Assembly (NCBI GenBank): GCA_034428435.1 | Contig: DAOUHY010000121.1 | Span: 16,159-80,158 of the forward strand | DNA: 64,000 nt | DNA from: Bin5 sp034428435 | GTDB taxonomy: Bacteria; Chloroflexota; Anaerolineae; Caldilineales; Caldilineaceae | Direction: 5' to 3' | In this document: piece after piece, positions 44,918 through 52,561 of the stretch | Numbering within the stretch: the stretch's first letter is position 1 | How the letters are laid out: each line of letters starts with the position of its first letter | Position numbers and translations under genes: made by a program | Notes under the pieces: generated by a model | The model's input: the letters and a program-made list of their open reading frames with translations, nothing else | Database searches by the model: none | Told to the model about the DNA's origin: nothing

Positions 44918-45703
44918 ATGCCTACCTCAACCTATCACGGTGTCACCAGCAGATTGCATCCTCAGAACCACTTCAATTCACGTCTGTTTCGTACCATCGG
45001 GGCGGGGCTCATTGCAGCCTTGGCCATGCTAATTTTCGCCGAAACGCCCACTTTCGCTCAGTCTCCGCCATCCCCGAATATTCTGGTAGACGATTACGTT
45101 TCCGTCCCCAAGAATGGCAGTGTGGATATTGAGGTCTTGGGCAATGACACACTCCCTGAGTTTCGCAGCTTTGATTTCACGGGCCCGGAGTTCGGAAAGT
45201 TTAGCTCCATCACAAGCAATGCACACAGTAAGGTTCTTTCATTCAGTTACAGGCCAAACACAAACTATGTAGGCAAAGACGGCTTTTACTATCTGGTCTC
45301 TGACAGTAGTGGACGGACTCAACACGCGGCTGTTTACATCACGGTTTACGCAGCCCTCGACTGCGCCACCTGTCTGATCAGACACGAGGCCACGCCGATA
45401 AACATTACGATTGGCGGAGACGGTGCATTAAATTTGCACTTCATTGGAGAGGCCGGCGTTGCAACAGGGCCGGTCCTCCCTCCTGTGAGAGAATTGGTCG
45501 AATTGCACGCACAGGATTCAGGCAATATCATGCTTTTCGAAGGCACGAATTCGATTTCGGGCGCGCAAGTCTTGATCAGCTATTTGTCCGTTGAGCAGGT
45601 CCTCCACGTTCACACATATTATCCAGACCGCCATGACGGATCGATGAAACCCTACATTTTCATAGTTGACCAGGAAAACGAGGTTTCGCACTGGGAGTGG
45701 TAG
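44918..45703 (+). CDS. Secreted protein with one Big_9/cadherin-like domain
   Basis: 261 residues. A long n-region (24 residues) precedes the hydrophobic core FRTIGAGLIAALAMLIFAE, with a likely cut near TFAQ. The mature N terminus, ILVDDYVSVPKNGSVDIEVLGNDTLPE, then FSYRPNTNYVGKDGFYYLVSDSSG, matches the Big_9/cadherin-like tandem-repeat unit found in large bacterial adhesins, though here a single unit occurs. The C-terminal 110 residues (ALDCATCLIRH, VRELVELHAQDSGNIMLFEG) are unrecognised. No neighbour is close on this strand. An aggccgg...ccggcct hairpin follows (45735-45757). Surface or secreted role inferred. Confidence 0.7.
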   Translation: MPTSTYHGVTSRLHPQNHFNSRLFRTIGAGLIAALAMLIFAETPTFAQSPPSPNILVDDYVSVPKNGSVDIEVLGNDTLPEFRSFDFTGPEFGKFSSITSNAHSKVLSFSYRPNTNYVGKDGFYYLVSDSSGRTQHAAVYITVYAALDCATCLIRHEATPINITIGGDGALNLHFIGEAGVATGPVLPPVRELVELHAQDSGNIMLFEGTNSISGAQVLISYLSVEQVLHVHTYYPDRHDGSMKPYIFIVDQENEVSHWEW

Positions 45704-45974
45704 ACAAGACACCAGGCTGGGAAACGATGTTTTCAGGCCGGCAATGGCGGCCGGCCTCAGACGCAACGAAATACACTTTAGCCTTGCGACACAGATCCGA
45801 TCCTGGACGAGTTTCCGAAGCGAGGGAAAGGAGGAGCACGAGGAACCAATATGAGCCAAGTTGGTGCAATTGGCGCAGATCTGTTTGCCGCTAGAATGGA
45901 AGTATGGCCGTACGCACTGACAGGCAGTGAGCCGTCTTGCGACGCGGCCCAACCCAACCGCAAAAGGGGGCAAC

Positions 45975-47348
45975 ATGTCAGACACGCGAAATTCTCACCA
46001 GAAGATGAGTCGGCGCGGCTTTTTGCACGCCATGGCTTTAGGCGCAGGCGGTGCCGCGCTAGCGGCTTGTGTAGTGCCAGAAGGAGCCATGCCGGCGGCC
46101 GAAGAGGCTGCCGCGCCGCCACAGGAAAATCTCCCGATAATCTATTGGTCGATGTTCGGTCTGCAGGAGGCCGCGCAAGCACAGAACCAGGTCGAGCGCT
46201 TTAACGAGCAGACCGGCGAAAACGCCATTTTCATGTCGATCGGTTGGGGCAACGTCACCCAGAAAGCACAGGTCGCGATCCAGGGCGGCAACCCGCCCGA
46301 CATGGTATCGCTCTGGTCCCAGGCCTATACGTGGGGGCCCCGGGGGCTTCTGCTCCCGCTTGAGGATTACGCTGAACGTGACGGCTTTGACGGCGAGGGC
46401 TGGTCCAAGCCGGCATGGGAGGCTCTGTGGTCCGACGGCCACCTCTGGGGCACCGGCCATACGCTCAACGTCTTTGCATTGCACAGCAACGACACGCTCA
46501 TGGAAGAGGGCGGGTTCAGCGCCGACAGCCCACCGGAAACGTTCGCCGACCTGGACGTGATGGCCGAGGCGTTGACTACCTTTGATGACGATGGCAACAT
46601 CACCCGGCTGGGCTTCCTCCCCTGGTTGCGATCGGGCAGCCTATGGCACTGGGGTTGGGCCAACGGCGCTCAGTTCTACGATGAGGACACCGACACTATC
46701 ACCGCCGGCTCCGAAGAGGCCTTGCTCTATACTCTCGAATGGTTCAAGTCCTACGCAGACAAGTATGACATAGAGAAGATCGACCGCTATGTTTCCGGCT
46801 TTGGCAATCGTAGTTCGCTGACCGAGGATCCCTGGTACGTCGACCTGATCGTGCTGCAGATCGATGGCAGTTGGAAACGGAGCTGGATCCCGCGCTATGC
46901 GCCCGACCTTGACTACTCGGTGTTCAAGTCCCCCTATGGCCCGGGATACAACGAACCAACCAGTCTGGTAGAGATTGGCGCGATGTTCAACGTTCCAAAC
47001 GGCGCCAAGAATCCGGAGGGCGGCTGGCAGCTGGCCCACTTCATGGCCGGCAAGCAGCAGCAGATCGAGTTCGGAAACCTGGTTGGAGACGTTCCTCCAC
47101 TGAACGAGGCTGCCCGCGATCCGGAGTTCCTCAATTCGCTGCCGTTCAATGAGCTATATGTCGAGCTGACTGAGTCGACGGGCGGCCGCGCGTGGCCGCG
47201 CATCCCGGTTCTGGAGCAGTACAAGACCGAGATCCGACGCCTCCAGGATGAGGTCATTCACGGCCAGATCGATCCCCAGCAAGGCCTGGACGATATGACG
47301 GCCAAGTTGCAGCAGGAGTTGAACGACTTCCGCCAGCAGGTTGGCTGA
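45975..47348 (+). CDS. Sugar ABC transporter substrate-binding lipoprotein (Tat-type)
   Basis: 457 residues from ATG 45975 (AGGGGG upstream). The N terminus, MSDTRNSHQKMSRRGFLHAM, is a twin-arginine signal with SRRGFL, ending in a lipobox LAAC. The mature protein is a typical family 1 binding protein: NLPIIYWSMFGLQEAAQAQN, MSIGWGNVTQKAQVAIQGGNPPDMVSL, and GMF..VPNGAKNPEGGWQLAHFM near the C terminus. It feeds the two downstream permeases. The sugar is unknown; the adjacent GH42-like enzyme suggests a galactoside or similar oligosaccharide. Confidence 0.93.
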   Translation: MSDTRNSHQKMSRRGFLHAMALGAGGAALAACVVPEGAMPAAEEAAAPPQENLPIIYWSMFGLQEAAQAQNQVERFNEQTGENAIFMSIGWGNVTQKAQVAIQGGNPPDMVSLWSQAYTWGPRGLLLPLEDYAERDGFDGEGWSKPAWEALWSDGHLWGTGHTLNVFALHSNDTLMEEGGFSADSPPETFADLDVMAEALTTFDDDGNITRLGFLPWLRSGSLWHWGWANGAQFYDEDTDTITAGSEEALLYTLEWFKSYADKYDIEKIDRYVSGFGNRSSLTEDPWYVDLIVLQIDGSWKRSWIPRYAPDLDYSVFKSPYGPGYNEPTSLVEIGAMFNVPNGAKNPEGGWQLAHFMAGKQQQIEFGNLVGDVPPLNEAARDPEFLNSLPFNELYVELTESTGGRAWPRIPVLEQYKTEIRRLQDEVIHGQIDPQQGLDDMTAKLQQELNDFRQQVG

Positions 47349-47420
47349 TAGAGGCGTCCTCAGGTGCGAAATCCCGGCGGGTTGACCAGTCAGCCCGCCG
47401 GGAGAGGGGAGAAGGTGGTC

Positions 47421-48323
47421 ATGACACTTGGACTGACGCGACAGGAACGCCGCCGCTTGCGGATTGGCGTGCTGTTTGCGCTTCCCTGGATTGTCGGATT
47501 CTTGAGTTTCACGATTTTCCCCGTCGCCTACTCCTTCTACTACAGCCTCAACGTGTTTACGACCTTCGGGCAGCCACTGCACTGGGTCGGTTTGAGCAAC
47601 TACGTCAAGCTAATAAATGACGATCTCTTCTGGGTTTCACTCTACAATACGATGTACATGGTCGTCTTCGGCGTCTCCTTTCACATCGTCCTGGCCATCA
47701 TTCTGGGGCTCCTGCTCAACCAGAACCTGCGCGGCGTTTCCATTTACAGGACCGTCTACTATATTCCAACGATTGTCCCGATTGTCGCCACATCGGTGCT
47801 CTGGATGTGGGTGTTCAATCCTGAGTTCGGTCTGATCAACTCGGCGCTAAGCGTAATCGATGTCCACGGGCCGGGATGGCTGACCGATCCCGTCCTGTCA
47901 AAGCCATCGTTGATCTTGATGGGGGTGTGGACGATCGGGGGAACTCTGGTGATCTTTCTGGCCGGACTGCAGGACATTCCCCAGCATCTCTTCGATGCGG
48001 CGATGATCGATGGCGCAGGCGCCCTGCAGAGGATCAGAAATGTTACGCTTCCGATGCTGTCCCCGGTTATATTCTTCAATGTGATTATTGGCGTCATCGC
48101 AGGGTTCCAGATTTTCGCCCAGGCTTTTATCATGACCAGGGGCGGCCCGCTGGACACGACCCTGTTCTACGCCTACTACCTCTACCAAAACGCTTTTGAG
48201 TTCTTTCAGATGCCCTATGCTTCGGCCATGGCATGGATATTGTTCCTTGTCGTAATGGGGACGACGCTTATCATATTCCGCAGTTCGGCCCGTTTAGTCT
48301 ACTACGAAGGAGAGGAGAGGTAG
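47421..48323 (+). CDS. Sugar ABC transporter permease (MalF/UgpA-like)
   Basis: 300 residues from ATG 47421 (AAGGTGG upstream); an in-frame start at 47364 is less plausible. Six membrane helices. FTIFPVAYSFYYSLNVF, VGLSNYVKLINDDLFWVSLYNT and the EAA loop (DIPQHLFDAAMIDGAGALQRIRNVTLPMLSPV) identify the MalF/UgpA class. Followed after 4 bases by the second permease. No MsmX-type ATPase is encoded here, so a shared ATPase is needed. Confidence 0.95.
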   Translation: MTLGLTRQERRRLRIGVLFALPWIVGFLSFTIFPVAYSFYYSLNVFTTFGQPLHWVGLSNYVKLINDDLFWVSLYNTMYMVVFGVSFHIVLAIILGLLLNQNLRGVSIYRTVYYIPTIVPIVATSVLWMWVFNPEFGLINSALSVIDVHGPGWLTDPVLSKPSLILMGVWTIGGTLVIFLAGLQDIPQHLFDAAMIDGAGALQRIRNVTLPMLSPVIFFNVIIGVIAGFQIFAQAFIMTRGGPLDTTLFYAYYLYQNAFEFFQMPYASAMAWILFLVVMGTTLIIFRSSARLVYYEGEER

Positions 48324-48327
48324 GGCC

Positions 48328-49227
48328 GTGGGCAGGACAACGACGACTCTGAAGCGACAACAACAGGTGGGCGCCACCGGCTTTGGCAGCCTCTCGAGGT
48401 CGCAACGCGAGACGCTGAGCCATTCGGCCAGCCATGTTGGACTTTTCACAGTGGGGCTTCTTTTTTTTCTGCCCTTCTTCTGGCTGGTTACTACGTCATT
48501 GAAGGATCTGGACCAGATATTCACGCTACCTCCCATTTGGATTCCCGATCCTTTTCGATGGCAGAACTATCCCGAATCACTGAGTTACTTTCCGTTTTTT
48601 CAGCAGCTGCGCAACACGCTGGTCATTGCAGTTTCGGCAGTATTTCTGACAGTCATTTCCAGTTCTCTGGTTGCATACAGTTTCTCCAGGTTGCGCTGGC
48701 ATGGCCGCGACATTCTGTTCTTTGCCATGCTTTCGACGATGATGCTGCCGTACCAGGTTACGATGATTCCGCTCTTCATCATGTTCCGGAGTCTCGGCTG
48801 GGTCAACACGTTATTGCCTCTGATTGTGCCCCATGCCTTCGGCGTCCCTTTTTTCATTTTCCTTCTCCGCCAGTTCTTCCTCAGTTTGCCAAGAGACCTG
48901 GACGACGCCGCCATCATTGACGGCTGCTCAGAATTCGGTGTTCTGTGGCGGGTGATACTTCCTCTGGCAAAGCCAGCTCTGGCTACGGTAGCGCTTTTTC
49001 AGTTCCTGGGAAGCTGGAACGATTTTATTGGTCCGCTGATTTACCTGAATGACCCCAGCAAGTACACACTCTCACTAGGAATCCAGGTATTTGTCAGCAC
49101 CGTTGGCGTCCAGTGGGGCTGGATGATGGCGGTAACGACCGTGCTGACAGTGCCGGTGATCATCCTTTTCTTCTTTACGCAGAGAACTTTCATCCAGGGA
49201 ATCGCGCTCACTGGAATCAAGGGTTGA
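48328..49227 (+). CDS. Sugar ABC transporter permease (MalG/UgpE-like)
   Basis: 299 residues with a GTG start at 48328 and GGAGAGG upstream. Hydrophobic profile of six helices. VAYSFSRLRWHGRD, RQFFLSLPRDLDDAAIIDGCSEFGVLWRVILPLAKPALATV (EAA loop) and FLGSWNDFIGPLIYLND are typical of MalG/UgpE permeases. It completes the importer with the genes at 45975 and 47421. Confidence 0.95.
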   Translation: MGRTTTTLKRQQQVGATGFGSLSRSQRETLSHSASHVGLFTVGLLFFLPFFWLVTTSLKDLDQIFTLPPIWIPDPFRWQNYPESLSYFPFFQQLRNTLVIAVSAVFLTVISSSLVAYSFSRLRWHGRDILFFAMLSTMMLPYQVTMIPLFIMFRSLGWVNTLLPLIVPHAFGVPFFIFLLRQFFLSLPRDLDDAAIIDGCSEFGVLWRVILPLAKPALATVALFQFLGSWNDFIGPLIYLNDPSKYTLSLGIQVFVSTVGVQWGWMMAVTTVLTVPVIILFFFTQRTFIQGIALTGIKG

Positions 49228-49296
49228 ACAGCCTGCAGGTCTCAACGCAGGAATCAGATCTGGCCTCGCTTCAAACCGCGCCCCTAGGAGACTCTT

Positions 49297-51285
49297 TTGT
49301 CCAGTAAAGATGGCATTCTAATTGGCACTCATTACGAGTATCCGTTCGGCGGTATGGCTACGCGCCCGGAATGGCTGCCGCAGGGAGAGGATGACTGGCG
49401 CCGCGATCTGGAGATGATCAAAGATACCGGCTTCGACTCTATTCGAATTCGCATCGGCCTGGACAGCAGTCTCGACGAAGTGGGGCGGCTGTTGGACATT
49501 TGCCAGGAACTTGACATCGGCGTGCTATTCGGATTCGCAACCTTTTACGTTCACAATAGCTTCATCGAGGCGTTTCCGGACGCCAAAGTGATAGACAGGA
49601 AAGGCGTGGCCTACCCACAGCATGAGCATGATTTCAGCTGGCAACGAGCCTGCATCAATCATCCCGACTACCGCAGGCAGCGGGACCAACTCCTGGCCGA
49701 CTGTGCCACGCGCTTTACTTCACACCCGGCAATCATAGACTGGGACGTCCATAACGAACCCAGTATCGGCCCGGGTGACCATTCCTGCTATAACCCGCAT
49801 ACGTTGGACCGGTACCGTGCGGATCTTGCGGGGCGATTCACTTCGATTGCGCAGTTGAACGAGCGTTGGGGAACTGAGTTCAAAGAGTTCGCAGAAGTGG
49901 AGCCTCCGACGGAAGCGGATTCAGATCCAGGCAGTTTCTGGCGTGACTGGCGGGAGTTCATTGCCCGCAATCTGAATGAGTTTCTGCTGGGAGGCATCAG
50001 CATTATCAAACAGCACGCGCCGGGTGTGCGTGCAAGCTTCAATTACACGGACCCGTACCACATTCAGCGTAACGGCCAAGACTGGTGGATTCTCCCGGAG
50101 TTGGACTACGCCTCCTCAAGCCACTACTGGGGGTCCGGTCCACGCACGGGTGCGGAAGCAGGTTCGCGGATCGCTCTTCTCAAGGCGCTGGCCCCAGGCT
50201 CCCAGGCATGGTTGACCGAGTGCCAAGGCGGTCCCTTCCGATCGGACATTTTGTGGCGGGGAATAAATATCGATGCTGAAGTAAACCAGGTCTTCAGTTA
50301 CGCCAGTCACGCTCATTACTTCTACCGCTGGGACCCACTGATGTCGGGGCCGGAACCGTGGATAAATCACATGGTCGACGCCGACGAATACGACACTGAA
50401 CGAAGGCTGGCCACCAAGCGTGTCATTGCCGATCTGCGGCGGTACGAAGATTTGATTGCGGCCGGCGACACCGTGCCAGCCCGGGTCGGCATCTATTTAA
50501 CACGGGAAATGGTATGGGCGGCCAACGCACGCGAAGCTCCCCTAAGTGATGCGGTGGTAGGTCTCTATGGGCTCTTCATGGATCTAGGCTACGAGGTAAC
50601 CTTTGTTCCCCATAGCTTCGATGCCGATTGCGAACTTGAAGTGGTGGCAGTGCCATTCTCGCTGGGAATCTCTGCAGAAGAGGGGAAGGCTTTTGGAAGC
50701 TACATGGAGCGAGGCGGCAGGGTAATCGCTGAACTGCCGATGACAAATCTGGCAGAGTGCCAGCAGGTGGGCGAGCAACTTGGCCTGGCTTGCCGTGAGT
50801 GGATTCGCCCAATTTACTTCATCGCCGGGTGGAGTGTGAACGACTCTGAAGGGAAATTCGGGGGCTACGCCTTTCACGATCAGGTGCTACTGGACGAGTA
50901 TATGGGGCAACCGATCGCGACCTATCGCGACAGCGGCGAACCGGCCCTGATCAGTTCCGGCCCGGAAGGCCGTCTCCTGATCCCTACATTTGCACTTGGC
51001 CGCTCCTATTTTTCTTCGCTTCACCGGGGACTGCTCCGGCTGATCCAGGGCTGGCTTCCCGAAACACTGCCCCCTGATGTTACAATTCAGGGCGTGCCCG
51101 ACGAGTACCGGTCATTGGTGGAGGCCCGCCTGGTAGAGAGCGACCGCGGCAATCTGCTCTTTCTCATTAACCGCTCCGGCTACGACTGGGAGGTGGAAGT
51201 ACAACCCAGGGGCTATCAGGCCGAGAAGGTACGGCTGCCGACACATGGCGCCGCCCACAGGCTGGTTCGTAGAACAGGTCGTTAG
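49297..51285 (+). CDS. GH42-like beta-galactosidase or related glycoside hydrolase
   Basis: 662 residues from TTG 49297, with AGGAGA 7 bases upstream. A TIM barrel with acid/base Glu154 in DWDVHNEPS and nucleophile Glu308 in AWLTECQGGP, as in GH42. GFDSIRIRIG and the HYFYRWDPL after the nucleophile are also typical. A trimerisation-like Rossmann domain (PARVGIYLTREMVWAAN) and a small beta domain follow. No signal peptide, so it acts in the cytoplasm on the imported sugar. 69 bases after the permease gene. Beta-galactosidase activity is the family default, not proven. Confidence 0.88.
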   Translation: MSSKDGILIGTHYEYPFGGMATRPEWLPQGEDDWRRDLEMIKDTGFDSIRIRIGLDSSLDEVGRLLDICQELDIGVLFGFATFYVHNSFIEAFPDAKVIDRKGVAYPQHEHDFSWQRACINHPDYRRQRDQLLADCATRFTSHPAIIDWDVHNEPSIGPGDHSCYNPHTLDRYRADLAGRFTSIAQLNERWGTEFKEFAEVEPPTEADSDPGSFWRDWREFIARNLNEFLLGGISIIKQHAPGVRASFNYTDPYHIQRNGQDWWILPELDYASSSHYWGSGPRTGAEAGSRIALLKALAPGSQAWLTECQGGPFRSDILWRGINIDAEVNQVFSYASHAHYFYRWDPLMSGPEPWINHMVDADEYDTERRLATKRVIADLRRYEDLIAAGDTVPARVGIYLTREMVWAANAREAPLSDAVVGLYGLFMDLGYEVTFVPHSFDADCELEVVAVPFSLGISAEEGKAFGSYMERGGRVIAELPMTNLAECQQVGEQLGLACREWIRPIYFIAGWSVNDSEGKFGGYAFHDQVLLDEYMGQPIATYRDSGEPALISSGPEGRLLIPTFALGRSYFSSLHRGLLRLIQGWLPETLPPDVTIQGVPDEYRSLVEARLVESDRGNLLFLINRSGYDWEVEVQPRGYQAEKVRLPTHGAAHRLVRRTGR

Positions 51286-51423
51286 GGTTGCCTACCAGAC
51301 AGGGCCACGTGACGCGAAGAGAGACCCAAGGGATCAGTTTGCGATGGCCGCGACGTCAGGTACGCGCACTCAAATGAACGTTTTGTGAGGGTCTTGGAAC
51401 TTACCATTCAGAGGGAGAGAGGA

Positions 51424-52530
51424 ATGAAGACAAGAGCAGCTGTAGTGTATGAGCACGACGCTCCAGTCGTAGTAGAAACGCTGACACTGGACGATCCCAA
51501 AGAGAACGAAGTCCTGTTGCGGATGGGAGCCAGTGGCGTATGTCATTCCGATCTGTCGGTAGTAAACGGAACGATCTATTACCCCCCGCCGGTTGCGCTA
51601 GGCCACGAGGGGGCCGGTATCGTTGAACGGATCGGCGCCAATGTCACGTATGTCAAGCCGGGCGACCACGTCATTCTTTCGTTCGTGACCTATTGTGAAG
51701 AGTGCGCAATGTGCGAGACGGGCCGGGTCTGTCTGTGTCGGGGCATCGACGCGCGCAAAGGTTATTTGCTGGACGATACCTGCCGATTGCACAACGCCGC
51801 AGGCAAGGACATCCCACAAATGTCGCGCATCGCCACGATGTCCGATCTGGCGGTGGTTCCTGAACAGGCCTTGATCAAAATCGACCCGGGGTATCCACTG
51901 GATCGGGCGGCTCTAGTCGGCTGCGGCGTAACGACCGGCGTGGGCGCTGTGCTGAGGACGGCGAGAGTTGAGGCTGGAAGTACGGTAGCAGTTATCGGGA
52001 CTGGGGGTGTCGGCCTGAATGCCGTGCAGGGCGCAAAGATTGCCGACGCTGAGCGCATCATTGCAGTAGACCTGGTCGAAAAGAAACTGGATTTCGCTCG
52101 CCAGTTCGGCGCGACCGACACAGTTAACGGGTCCGAAGTAGATCCTGTCGAGGCTGTCAGAGAGATGACAGGTGGGATGGGGGTGGACTACGCCTTTGAG
52201 GCGATCGGCAGTTCGGTGACGATCAGGCAGGCCTTCGATATGGTCCGCCCCGCCGGGACAGCCGTGGCGATTGGGCTGGCGCGCCACGATGATACCGTGC
52301 CGATTCCTCCTCAGGAGCTAATTTGGAGTGAGAAAAGCCTGCTCGGCTCATATTACGGAACATCTCGCCCGCGGGTGGATATGCCCGAATACCTTCGTCT
52401 CTATGATGAAGGGAAGCTGATGCTCGACGAGTTGATCACGCAGACCTACCAGTTGGAGCAGATCAACGACGCCTTTGCCGACATGGAAGCAGGCAAGAAT
52501 GCCCGAGGCATACTGGCTCTCGATCTATAG
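51424..52530 (+). CDS. Zinc-dependent alcohol dehydrogenase (medium-chain, class III-like)
   Basis: 368 residues from ATG 51424 (GGGAGAGAGG upstream). Catalytic zinc ligands: Cys40-His41 in GVCHSD and His61-Glu62 in LGHEGAG. Structural zinc cysteines at 91, 94, 97 and 105 (CEECAMCETGRVCLC). The dinucleotide site VIGTGGVGLNAVQG follows. It resembles NAD- or thiol-cofactor-linked group III ADHs used for formaldehyde, benzyl alcohol or aryl alcohols. Its neighbours (sugar importer and GH42) might give an aldehyde or alcohol step, but no firm substrate can be named. Confidence 0.92.
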   Translation: MKTRAAVVYEHDAPVVVETLTLDDPKENEVLLRMGASGVCHSDLSVVNGTIYYPPPVALGHEGAGIVERIGANVTYVKPGDHVILSFVTYCEECAMCETGRVCLCRGIDARKGYLLDDTCRLHNAAGKDIPQMSRIATMSDLAVVPEQALIKIDPGYPLDRAALVGCGVTTGVGAVLRTARVEAGSTVAVIGTGGVGLNAVQGAKIADAERIIAVDLVEKKLDFARQFGATDTVNGSEVDPVEAVREMTGGMGVDYAFEAIGSSVTIRQAFDMVRPAGTAVAIGLARHDDTVPIPPQELIWSEKSLLGSYYGTSRPRVDMPEYLRLYDEGKLMLDELITQTYQLEQINDAFADMEAGKNARGILALDL

Positions 52531-52561
52531 AACGGCATCTTTGGCAGTCAAGTCAGGGAGG

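Noticed and set aside
44712..45032. 106-codon frame overlapping the start of the secreted protein gene
   Set aside because: It lacks a ribosome site, has no recognisable domain and runs into the better-supported gene at 44918 in another frame.
45735..45757. aggccgg...ccggcct inverted repeat as a terminator
   Set aside because: The stem is interrupted by a 9-base loop and no T-run follows; not called as a separate feature.
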